A DNA stretch of 64,000 nt from Roseateles depolymerans (lineage in GTDB: Bacteria > Pseudomonadota > Gammaproteobacteria > Burkholderiales > Burkholderiaceae_C), in the NCBI RefSeq assembly GCF_003387155.1, contig NZ_QUMT01000001.1:1243858-1307857 (forward strand), given 5' to 3'. Of this stretch, positions 16,498-24,531 are shown piece by piece (within the stretch, counting starts at the first letter, position 1; each line of letters opens with the position of its first letter). A program made the position numbers and the translations under genes. The notes under the pieces are model-generated. The model had not been told where the DNA came from, made no database searches, and saw only the letters and a program-made list of their open reading frames with translations.

Positions 16498-17330
16498 ACC
16501 CGCGTGCCGCCCCTGTTCCCGAGACGCTGTCCGCGCAAGAGATTGGACGCGCGGCCGTGCTGTCGCTGTATGACGAGCTGGCGCTGTCACCCAAGCCCGG
16601 CTTGGTGACGCTGACCTGTCGCGGCAGCCATGACGATATGGATGCGAAGACCTTCCTGCGCAGCATTCTGGCGCTGCGGGGCTATTTCGTGCGCATCGCC
16701 GAGCTGGGCGCCGTGGGCGCGCCCTTCGAGGCGCTGGAGCGCTGCGGGATCGATGCCGAGGCTCGAATGCTCCGGGCAACCGGCGGCGTCAACACCCACC
16801 GCGGTGCCATCTTCATGCTCGGGCTGCTGTGCGCGTCTGCAGGGGCCGTCGGACGGCGCGTAGCGCCCGAGGCATTGCGTGCGACGCTCCGCATGCGCTG
16901 GGGCGAGGCGCTCTCGAAGCGGGCCGAGCGGCCTTCCTCGCTGCCCGGTGGCATCGCGGCTCGGCGATACCAATTGCGCAGCGCCTCTGCCGAGGCGGCG
17001 CTCGGTTTTCCGACGCTGTTCGAGACGGCTGCGCCCGTATTGCGTCATGGCTTGGTCCTCGGGCTCAGCCGGACGCAGGCTCAGCTGGACACGCTCTTCG
17101 CCACCATGGCGGTCCTGGATGACAGCAACCTGGCGCACCGCGGTGGCCTGCCCGGATTGCGTCATGCCCAGCAAGCGGCGCGAGCGTTCATCGCAGCAGG
17201 CGGTGCAGGGCACCCGGATGGGCCCGCTGCTGCCGAAGCCATGGCTCAAGACTTCATCCGCCGCCGCCTCTCGCCCGGTGGGTCGGCCGATACCTTGGCC
17301 GCCGCTTGCTGGCTACAACGCCTGTGTTGA
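16494..17330 (+). CDS. mdcB: Triphosphoribosyl-dephospho-CoA synthase
   Basis: A 278-residue CitG-family enzyme that joins ATP and dephospho-CoA to make the carrier-protein prosthetic-group precursor. Family motifs are ELALSPKPGLVTLTCRGSHD (about 27-46), the glycine/histidine stretch GVNTHRGAIFMLGLL near 97-111, and DDSNLAHRGG near 206. The start at ATG 16494 overlaps the mdcG stop (ATGA); the frame is open upstream but that part lies inside mdcG. Confidence 0.93.
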   Translation: MNPRAAPVPETLSAQEIGRAAVLSLYDELALSPKPGLVTLTCRGSHDDMDAKTFLRSILALRGYFVRIAELGAVGAPFEALERCGIDAEARMLRATGGVNTHRGAIFMLGLLCASAGAVGRRVAPEALRATLRMRWGEALSKRAERPSSLPGGIAARRYQLRSASAEAALGFPTLFETAAPVLRHGLVLGLSRTQAQLDTLFATMAVLDDSNLAHRGGLPGLRHAQQAARAFIAAGGAGHPDGPAAAEAMAQDFIRRRLSPGGSADTLAAACWLQRLC

Positions 17331-18248
17331 ATGAGCCTCGGCCTGCTTTTCCCCGGCCAGGGCGCGCAGCACGCCCAGATGCTGCCGTGGCTGGAGGATG
17401 CCCCGGCAGCGGCTCCCGCGCTGGCGTCCCTGTGCAGGCGGGTTGGCGCTGACTGGCGAGCCTGCGCGTCCGATCCGCAATGGCTTCATGCGAATGCCGT
17501 TGCGCAGCCGCTGTTGACGGGGGTGGATCTGGCCGCGTGGCAAGCCGTTGCGCCGCGCTTGCCGACGCCGGTGGTGATGGCCGGCTACAGCGTCGGGGAG
17601 ATCGCGGCTTTTTCCGCGGCTGGCATGTATGACACGGACACCGCGCTGGACCTGGCGGTTCGTCGTGCGCAGGCCATGGACCTGGCCGCGCAAGGTCACG
17701 GTGGCGGCCTGATGTCGGTGCAGGGCGCCTCCGCTGCGGCACTGGTGGCTGCTGAGGCGGGGCTCGCGCTGGCCATCCGGATCCACCCGGACCACGTGAT
17801 TGTGGGCGGTCCCATTCGCGAATTGCACAGCGCTGCCGCGCGCTGGACCGATGCTGGCTTGCGCTGCAAAGCGTTGCCGATTGCAGTGGCCTCGCATACG
17901 CCCTGGATGAGCGATGCCGCCGACGCTTTCGCCCGGCACCTCGCCACGCTGACCTTGAAGCCGCCGAAGGTCGCGTTGATCAGCAACCTCACGGGCCAGT
18001 CCAGCAGGCAATTGCAGGTGCTGGCGCCCGCGCTGTCAGGTCAGATCGCCGCCACCGTGCGCTGGGATGACTGTCTGGACAGCCTGGCCGAGCGAGGCGT
18101 GCGCTGCGTGCTTGAGATGGGCCCAGGGGCCGCGCTGACGGCGATGTGGCGGGACCGCTATCCCGACATTCCCGCCCGATCCGCAGACGAATTCCGCAGC
18201 GACACCGGGCTTGTCGACTGGGTGTCGCAGCAACTGACCGCCCGGTAG
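17331..18248 (+). CDS. mdcH: Malonate decarboxylase epsilon subunit (malonyl transacylase)
   Basis: A 305-residue malonyl-CoA:ACP transacylase-fold protein. The N-terminal LLFPGQGAQHAQMLP and the nucleophile elbow AGYSVGEIAAFSAAG (active serine near residue 86) are classic, and the catalytic histidine lies in VASHTPWMSDAA near 188. It primes the carrier protein with malonyl from malonyl-CoA. The ATG follows the mdcB stop with no gap. It is the last gene of the malonate cluster; no clear terminator is seen in the 70 bases after it. Confidence 0.93.
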   Translation: MSLGLLFPGQGAQHAQMLPWLEDAPAAAPALASLCRRVGADWRACASDPQWLHANAVAQPLLTGVDLAAWQAVAPRLPTPVVMAGYSVGEIAAFSAAGMYDTDTALDLAVRRAQAMDLAAQGHGGGLMSVQGASAAALVAAEAGLALAIRIHPDHVIVGGPIRELHSAAARWTDAGLRCKALPIAVASHTPWMSDAADAFARHLATLTLKPPKVALISNLTGQSSRQLQVLAPALSGQIAATVRWDDCLDSLAERGVRCVLEMGPGAALTAMWRDRYPDIPARSADEFRSDTGLVDWVSQQLTAR

Positions 18249-18319
18249 CCAATCCGGCGGTCGATCATCGCTGGCGCGAGCGAACCTGGGAGTCGGCCGG
18301 TGCGATGGAGCCGCTCACA

Positions 18320-19645
18320 TCAACGCAGTGCCGGCAGCAGCGGCTCCACTTTTCCATCCGACGGCAGCGGCTTCAATCCCAGCAACTGCATCAGCATCGG
18401 ATAGACATCGACATTGTCGAAAGCGGGCAGCACCACCCCCTTCTTGAACGCCGGACCCGATGCGATGAACGTGGCCCGCATGTCCGGGGACTGGTGGTCG
18501 TACCCGTGTGCGCCCCCCTTGGTTCTTTGCGCGGAAGCTTCACTGGCGGCCAAGGTCCAGCCCGTCTCCGCGAGGCAGAAGTAAGACGGCACTCGCGTGT
18601 TCCCGCCGAAAGCGAACCGCGCGGGGATGTCCGCCTTGCGCCAGCATTCCACATGCTCGCGTGCTTGCAGCAAGGCCTGCGCCAGCTCGGCCTCGCGCCC
18701 CGCAACGGGCTCGATGCCCGCAAAGGGACCGCTGCTGACCACGCGATAGCTGCCCGCCGGCAACATCTGGTCGAGGCGCAGCACGCGCGATGCACTCACC
18801 GGCGCCATGCCGTGGTCCGACACCACCACGAGGTTGGCATCCAGCCTGCGGGCAGCCAGGCCGTCGATCAAACGCCCCACGGCACGGTCCACCTTGGCCA
18901 GCGCCTCCATCACCATCGGGCTGCCCGGGCCTTGCTCGTGACCGGCATGGTCCACGTCATCGAAGTAGAGCGTGACGAAGCCAAACCCTTCCGCATTGCC
19001 GCCATCGAGCCAGTTGAGCACCGTGTCCGTGCGCGCATTGGCGGATACCTTGCCGTCGAAGGTCGCAAAACGGGTGGGGCGCACGCCGCGGATGGCGGCT
19101 TCCGAGCCGGGCCAGAACATGGTGGCGGTGCGGATGTTCTGCTTCTCAGCGGTCACCCAGACCGGCTCGGCCTGGTCCCACCAGCGGCGGTCCGTCACAG
19201 CGGCCGTATTGCTCAAGGTGAAGCGCACACCCGGCATGCGCGGGTCTTCCATGGTGTTGTCCACCACGCCGTGGTGGTCCGGGCGCAGGCCCGTGACCAG
19301 GGTGTAGTGATTCGGGAAGGTCTTGGTCGGGAAGGACGGGACCATCGCCTCGGCGCGTACGCCCTGGGTGGCCAGGCGGCGCAGGTGGGGCGTGACGCCG
19401 CGGTCCAGATCATCGGGGCGCATGCCGTCGATGGAGATCAGGATGACGGGGGCGCGCGGGGTGCGTGAGGCTTCAGCGGCCGGCGACGGGGCCGGGGCCG
19501 GGGCATTGCGCATCGGCGCACAGGCTGCCGCCAGCAGCAGCAGGGTCAGGCCAGCCAGTCGGGTCATCCAGGGGAGGGGACGAGAGGGGCGCGAAGCAGG
19601 ATCGGACACGTGCATGGGAAGGGAGATCGCAGAAAGAGCGCGCAT
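18320..19645 (-). CDS. Alkaline-phosphatase-superfamily phosphodiesterase, lipoprotein
   Basis: Type I phosphodiesterase/nucleotide pyrophosphatase family. Metal and catalytic residues are all visible: ILISIDGMRPDD (Asp), SFPTKTFPNHYTLVTG (Thr nucleophile in KTFP), LYFDDVDHAGHEQG, VVVSDHGM and GGAHGYDHQSPDM. The longest frame gives 441 residues, but the best export signal begins at an internal ATG (19567), MTRLAGLTLLLLAAAC, a lipobox with cysteine 16 residues in; that is probably the real start. It is expected to be an outer-envelope enzyme hydrolysing nucleotide or related phosphodiesters; the substrate is unknown. It converges on the mdc operon. Confidence 0.9.
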   Translation of the reverse strand: MRALSAISLPMHVSDPASRPSRPLPWMTRLAGLTLLLLAAACAPMRNAPAPAPSPAAEASRTPRAPVILISIDGMRPDDLDRGVTPHLRRLATQGVRAEAMVPSFPTKTFPNHYTLVTGLRPDHHGVVDNTMEDPRMPGVRFTLSNTAAVTDRRWWDQAEPVWVTAEKQNIRTATMFWPGSEAAIRGVRPTRFATFDGKVSANARTDTVLNWLDGGNAEGFGFVTLYFDDVDHAGHEQGPGSPMVMEALAKVDRAVGRLIDGLAARRLDANLVVVSDHGMAPVSASRVLRLDQMLPAGSYRVVSSGPFAGIEPVAGREAELAQALLQAREHVECWRKADIPARFAFGGNTRVPSYFCLAETGWTLAASEASAQRTKGGAHGYDHQSPDMRATFIASGPAFKKGVVLPAFDNVDVYPMLMQLLGLKPLPSDGKVEPLLPALR

Positions 19646-19686
19646 TCTGGCCGCGAGATTTGACGGGGGTGTGGCACGAAAAAAAA

Positions 19687-19711
19687 GCCGTGGCAGTTCG
19701 CCACGGCTTTT
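19687..19711. terminator. Rho-independent terminator, bidirectional
   Basis: GCCGTGGC at 19687-19694 and GCCACGGC at 19700-19707 form a perfect 8-bp stem with loop AGTTC. Runs of A before it and T after it serve both strands. It lies between the leftward gene ending at 19751 and the start of the leftward phosphodiesterase gene, so it should end transcription of the large lipoprotein gene. Confidence 0.85.
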
Positions 19712-19750
19712 GCCGGAAAGGAGGCGCGCTCCGGCGCCCCGTTCAACCGA

Positions 19751-22700
19751 TCACAGCGTCCTCAGCCACGCCAGCAGCGCGTCGCGGTCCGTCTGCGACA
19801 GCTGCTGGAAGCGCTGACGCGACTTCTCGCCTTCGCCGCCGTGCCACAGGATGGCTTCGGTCAGGGTGCGGGCACGGCCGTCATGCAGGTAGCCGACCGG
19901 TAGACCCTTGGCGACCTTCTCGGTGTAGCCGATGCCCCACAGCGGCGTGGTGCGCCACATCGCGCCGGTCGCCTGGCCTTCCGGCAGGTTGTCCGCCAGA
20001 GCCGCGCCCATGTCGTGCAGCAGCAGGTCGGTGAACGGACGGATGGTCTGGTCACGCAGTTCCGCGAACGGATGGTTCTTGCCCGTCTTCATCTCTGCCG
20101 TGTGGCAGGCCGCGCAGCGCAGGGCATCGAACACCCGGCGGCCGTTGGCCACCTGGGTGGCATCCACGCGATGCTCATCCAGCGGCGCGACGCCCTTGGG
20201 AAAGCCGCTCGGCAGGCTCCGCTGCGCCGGCACGGCCAGCAGCTGCATGTACTGCGTCAGCGCGGTCAGGTCGCTTTCCTGGATGCCCTTCTGCGCAGGC
20301 GCCGTGCGGCACCCCTGCGGGTCGGTCGAGCAGCTGCGGTTCGGGTACACCGGCGAGGTCACCGACATGTCGTTCAACAGCGCGTTAGCCACCTGGTGAC
20401 GGATGCTGACCTTGCTGCCCTTCGCACCGAATCGGCCCAGGCGCGTTGCGCCTGTTTCCGGATCGAAGGCGAAGTTGGCCTTGCCCAGCACGCCGTCCTG
20501 GTCCGGCGTGGTGCGCACGCGGGCGAGGATGTCGGCTTCGGGCACGGCTTCCAGCAGGCCGACCCCCAGCAACGGCAGGGCGGCGCGCGCCGACCACAGC
20601 TGCGGCGTCGGGCCGTCGAAGGCGAACTTCGGCTTGCGCAGTTCCACCTTGGTGCCGTCCCCCAGCGTGACCGTGGTGGTCTCGAAGCCCGCGACCTTCA
20701 CCGCGTTGCCCCAGTCCTGAGGAGCGCCCGACGAGGAGGTCGAGTTCATCTGGATGGATGAGCCGTAGCGCGGGTCCGGACGGATCGAGCCATCAGCCGC
20801 CTTCACCGCGACATGGAAGGCCATCTTGTCCAGGCGCTGGTCCACCGTGAACGGCGCAGGGCTGCGACCGTTGTTGGTGTGGCACTGGATACAGGCTGTC
20901 GCGTTGAAGCGCGATCCCGCCAGGCCCTGGATGGAGGTCATCGGATCGTTGCCCGGCTCGGAGTGCGCGCCGGTCACGAAGCTGCTGTGCACCACGCGGC
21001 GGCCTTCCACAAAGCGCTGCAGGTTCTGCATGCCGGTGTTGTTGAAGGGCTGCTGGAACATGCGCCAGCCTTCGTCCGTGTAGTTGTAGGACACGGAGCC
21101 GAGGCCGCCCGAGAGGACGGAATCCGGCAGCGGCGTGCTGTTCAGGCGCGGCTGGATGCCGTACCACGGACGCAGGCCGGTCCCCATCACGTAGATGACT
21201 TCGGTGGTGTAGTAGCGGAACGCGCCCTTGTCCCCCACGGCATCCATCGCGGCGCGGCTGGAGAAGAACGAGCCAGTGAACTCGATCGCCTCACCCAGTT
21301 GCAGCGGACGTGCGGGCACGCTGACGCCGTTGGGCACCAGCACGCCGTTGGCGTTGGGCGACAGTTCCTGATGGCCCGGCATGTTGTCCAGCACCACAGA
21401 GCAGCCATCGTTCGCGCCGATGACGTCCTTGTAGCCGGAGTTCGGACGGGCCAGTGCGTTTTGGGGCGGCTTGGGCACGACCGGGCAGGAGGTCTTGTCC
21501 ACGAAGCCATCGGTGTAGGTGGTCGGATCCAGCAGCTGACCCGGCGACATCCAGCCATAGCCGGTGACATTCGGATCGTCGATGCGGCGGAAGAAGGAGT
21601 GGCCGCCGCCCCGCTGCGCCTGCGGGAAATACTGGTTCACGATCAGGCGCGGTTTGGTCACGCCCGGCACGCGGCTGTTGTCGATGAACTCGACGCCCCA
21701 CACGCGGTTCTTGAAGTAGTTCTCGACGAAGTTCAGGTAGTTGCCCGGGCCCTTGTCCTGCGGATTGCCGTTGGCATCCACCGTCTCATTGGGGCCGAAA
21801 CCGATTTCGTTCCATTCCTCGCCACGCTCGCGACCGTGGCGGCCGATGCCGCGCTGGCCGAAGCGGGTGACCAGGGTGCCGTCGGGCAGGGTGAACTGGA
21901 TCTGTTCGATCGGCGCCTGCGGCTGGTACAGAGGGCCCAGGGCCGCCGTGTTCACCGGGAAGGGGAAGGGCGTGGTCGTTGCGGTCGGGATGCTGTTGTC
22001 GCTGCCGACGGTCTTGAATTCGACCTCAAACAGAGAGTAGCCGTAGTTCGTCGCGCGGGTCACGCCCTGGATGCGGACGAAGCGGGTCTTCACGCCCAGG
22101 TTGAAGTATTCCTCGGTGCCGCCCTTGCCAGTGGTCTGGCTGCGCAGGCGTTTCCAGTCCTGGCCGTCGTCGGAGACCTGGATGTCGTAGGCCTTGCCGT
22201 AGGCGTTTTCCCAGACCAGCTTCATGTAGCCCAGCGGCTGCGCCTTGCCGAAGTCGTACTGGATCCAGGCGCCGTCTTCGGGCTTGGAGGCCCACCGGGT
22301 GGAGAGGTTGCCGTCGATGGTGTTCTTCGCGGACAGGCCGGCGTTCTCCGGTGTCGACGAAATCGCCGCCGTCGGCTGGATGACGACGCCCGGCTTGCTG
22401 GTGTCACCGACGGGGTCTTGCGGCTGAGTCGGGGTGGTCGGATTGGTGGGATCGGTCGGCGTCACCGGCGGAACCTCGGCGCCGGTGAAGGCCTGGATCT
22501 CGAAGATCGAATAGCCGTAGCCCGTCGAGCGGGTGAGGCCCTGCACGCGCAGGTAGCGGCCCTGGCCCGCCAGACCGGTCAGGTCCTCGACGCCGCCGGC
22601 GCTGTTCTCGACCGTCTTGATGGTGGTCCAGGTGCTGTTGTCCTCGGACGTTTGCAGCAGATACTTCTTCGCGTGGGCGTTTTCCCAGTTGATCCGTACC

Positions 22701-23050
22701 CGGGAGATGGTGACGCTGCTGCCGTAGTCCAGCGTCAGCCATTCGTTGTCGGTGAAAGCAGAGCCCCAGCGGCTGCTGTCATCCCGGTCGATGGCCTTGG
22801 CGCCGTTCAGGTCGCCGCGCTCCATCGAGCTGGCCGTGGCGGAGACCGGCGTGAGGGCCGTTTCGGTGCCGCTGTCGCCGGACAGACGCTTGGCGCGTGC
22901 CGCGCTGTCCGCGCTGCCGCCTTCGCTCGAGGCGAGTTGCATATCGGGTTGCGGGCTGTTGCCGCCGCCGCATGCGGCGAGCAGCGCACTGCCCAGCAGG
23001 GCAGGGACAACAGCCCTGCCCATCAAGATTCCGAGTGACCTGAACGCCAT
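19751..23050 (-). CDS. Discoidin-domain lipoprotein with di-haem oxidoreductase domain
   Basis: A 1099-residue lipoprotein. ATG 23050 is chosen because GGGAGG precedes it and it begins the signal ending LLGSALLAAC (lipid cysteine at 27). Two F5/8-type-C (discoidin) carbohydrate-binding-like modules follow at about 60-190 and 215-350, each with the SSRWGS/STRWAS and YGYSIFE/YGYSLFE marks, joined by a Pro/Thr linker. The C-terminal half is a di-haem oxidoreductase domain (DUF1111 / putative peroxidase) with haem motifs CIQCH near 717 and CAACH near 978, plus the final segment YLHDGRARTLTEAILWHGGE. It likely sits on the cell surface or in the periplasm and transfers electrons while bound to glycans. 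The pairing of domains is uncommon as far as I know. Confidence 0.9.
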   Translation of the reverse strand: MAFRSLGILMGRAVVPALLGSALLAACGGGNSPQPDMQLASSEGGSADSAARAKRLSGDSGTETALTPVSATASSMERGDLNGAKAIDRDDSSRWGSAFTDNEWLTLDYGSSVTISRVRINWENAHAKKYLLQTSEDNSTWTTIKTVENSAGGVEDLTGLAGQGRYLRVQGLTRSTGYGYSIFEIQAFTGAEVPPVTPTDPTNPTTPTQPQDPVGDTSKPGVVIQPTAAISSTPENAGLSAKNTIDGNLSTRWASKPEDGAWIQYDFGKAQPLGYMKLVWENAYGKAYDIQVSDDGQDWKRLRSQTTGKGGTEEYFNLGVKTRFVRIQGVTRATNYGYSLFEVEFKTVGSDNSIPTATTTPFPFPVNTAALGPLYQPQAPIEQIQFTLPDGTLVTRFGQRGIGRHGRERGEEWNEIGFGPNETVDANGNPQDKGPGNYLNFVENYFKNRVWGVEFIDNSRVPGVTKPRLIVNQYFPQAQRGGGHSFFRRIDDPNVTGYGWMSPGQLLDPTTYTDGFVDKTSCPVVPKPPQNALARPNSGYKDVIGANDGCSVVLDNMPGHQELSPNANGVLVPNGVSVPARPLQLGEAIEFTGSFFSSRAAMDAVGDKGAFRYYTTEVIYVMGTGLRPWYGIQPRLNSTPLPDSVLSGGLGSVSYNYTDEGWRMFQQPFNNTGMQNLQRFVEGRRVVHSSFVTGAHSEPGNDPMTSIQGLAGSRFNATACIQCHTNNGRSPAPFTVDQRLDKMAFHVAVKAADGSIRPDPRYGSSIQMNSTSSSGAPQDWGNAVKVAGFETTTVTLGDGTKVELRKPKFAFDGPTPQLWSARAALPLLGVGLLEAVPEADILARVRTTPDQDGVLGKANFAFDPETGATRLGRFGAKGSKVSIRHQVANALLNDMSVTSPVYPNRSCSTDPQGCRTAPAQKGIQESDLTALTQYMQLLAVPAQRSLPSGFPKGVAPLDEHRVDATQVANGRRVFDALRCAACHTAEMKTGKNHPFAELRDQTIRPFTDLLLHDMGAALADNLPEGQATGAMWRTTPLWGIGYTEKVAKGLPVGYLHDGRARTLTEAILWHGGEGEKSRQRFQQLSQTDRDALLAWLRTL

Positions 23051-23389
23051 GGTGCTTCCCTCCCGTGCCTGTGGGTGCGATTGGTTGCGATTGGTGCAGT
23101 GCGGGGCCAGGCCCGCGATCTTCTGTGGTGGACCGGGTCTGGTCCGGCGCACGTGCCGCCTATCGGCACGGGGCGCTCATTGCAAGTCCCTCTTCAGGGG
23201 AGGGACCGGCGGCAGTGTCTGCGTTTGCTTTACAAAGCGGCAAGTTTTAATGTGTGTCGAATTGATGTTCCTCTTGATGCCGATGCAACGGCATGGAGTC
23301 CAGTGCACCAAGATGGGAAACGCGTGCGATACGCCATTGAAATGTTGGAATGACTATGACGGGAAGTAGCGCGTTTCGTCTACGAGGGA
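23051..23389. other. Intergenic region between divergent genes
   Basis: 339 bases separate the lipoprotein gene from the hypothetical gene on the other strand. It must hold both promoters. No palindrome or RNA structure stood out. Confidence 0.5.
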
Positions 23390-23896
23390 ATGGTTCGCGA
23401 AGGCGAAGAACTGAGCGGCGATGCGAAGCGCAGCTGCCGGGCAGTCTTCATGTCAAGATTTGCGGACGAATCGTTTGATCGCGCCACCGGACCGGTGAAC
23501 ACAGTGAACCTTGAAATTGATGTATTGAATGGCCGCGTGCTGATGGATGGAAATGCGGTGTGGGCCGCTGACGGAGCATTGCGGGGACAGGACCGCAAGC
23601 GTCCCATCCGCTGTCTGGATCGATCGGGCGAGTTGCTGATCGGAGAATCGCAAAACGCTGGCACGGTGGTCACCATCCTGTTTGATGAAGAGGAATTCCC
23701 CGACTCCATCCTGACCAGCTCCATCGTGAAGCGCTTCGTGAAGAAGACTGGGGTCCTGCCGGTCGAGGGCAGCCGGGCCTCGGCCGTCGCGACCTTCCCA
23801 TGGGGAACGGTTGCATTCTGGGTGGATCCCAAACAGGGAGACCTGTCCATCACGGTGGCCGGCTTGAGGGGAGCGACCTCCTCACCGCCGACCTGA
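23390..23896 (+). CDS. Hypothetical protein, 168 residues
   Basis: Unrecognised. The protein is mostly beta-strand by pattern (NTVNLEIDVLNGRVLMDGN, GTVVTILFDEEEFPD, ATFPWGTVAFWVDP) with no signal peptide and no catalytic motif. ATG 23390 lacks a strong ribosome binding site; an internal ATG at 23450 (MSRFADESF) is an alternative. It is followed 25 bases later by a secreted hypothetical gene in the same direction, so the two may be co-transcribed. Confidence 0.55.
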   Translation: MVREGEELSGDAKRSCRAVFMSRFADESFDRATGPVNTVNLEIDVLNGRVLMDGNAVWAADGALRGQDRKRPIRCLDRSGELLIGESQNAGTVVTILFDEEEFPDSILTSSIVKRFVKKTGVLPVEGSRASAVATFPWGTVAFWVDPKQGDLSITVAGLRGATSSPPT

Positions 23897-23921
23897 TCCA
23901 TCACTTGGGAAAGCCGGGAAC

Positions 23922-24470
23922 ATGCTGATGCAAAGACGTCTCCTTCTCTTGGGCCTGGGTGCCTTCGCGACGCGTGCGGCGCATGCGCTGTATGACCCCA
24001 AGCCGCTGGCGCTGATCGAGCCGGCGCTGGGCAGCTGGATCGGTACTTTGACGTACCGGGACTACCAGAAACCGGAGCGGATGGTGACACTCAGTACGTC
24101 CATGACAGCGTCCCTGACGGCGCCGGATGAACTGGCGCTGCACTACGTTTTCGATGACGGTCCGGGAAAGACGGTCTATTCCTACGAGCGCATGAGATTC
24201 GACCTGGCCGGGCAGCAAGTGATCTGGCAGTTCGGCATCAGCAAATCGAAGCTGGAGACCTACAAGATCACGGCCAGCGCGGTTCAGGACGGCAGGAGCA
24301 CGGTGGCTTTCGAGCAGCGCCAGGAAGCCGATACGGACCACTATCTTTTTGAGCTGAGCAAGCGCAGTTGGACGCTCACCAAGCACGAAGTCTCTGGCGG
24401 CGCGGGCAGCGATGGTCCTGCGGCCAGGGTGCTTCGCAGCAAATACGAATTCTCCAGACGAGAGGCATGA
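23922..24470 (+). CDS. Secreted hypothetical protein
   Basis: A 182-residue protein with a short N-terminal export signal (RRLLLLGLGAFATRAAHA, cleavage near residue 22). The mature part has lipocalin-like repeating strands: LIEPALGSWIGTLTYRDYQ, MVTLSTSMTASLTAPDELAL, VIWQFGISKSKLETYKI. The opening LGSWIGTLTYRDY resembles small-ligand-binding beta-barrel proteins that begin GxWxGxLxYxDY. No function can be assigned. It lies downstream of the 168-residue gene and converges with the M61 peptidase gene. Confidence 0.65.
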   Translation: MLMQRRLLLLGLGAFATRAAHALYDPKPLALIEPALGSWIGTLTYRDYQKPERMVTLSTSMTASLTAPDELALHYVFDDGPGKTVYSYERMRFDLAGQQVIWQFGISKSKLETYKITASAVQDGRSTVAFEQRQEADTDHYLFELSKRSWTLTKHEVSGGAGSDGPAARVLRSKYEFSRREA

Positions 24471-24531
24471 CGCCAAGGACAGGCATGGCAGCCGCCAGCC
24501 TGCATCCTGGGTCACCGCCTGAGGGACGCCA

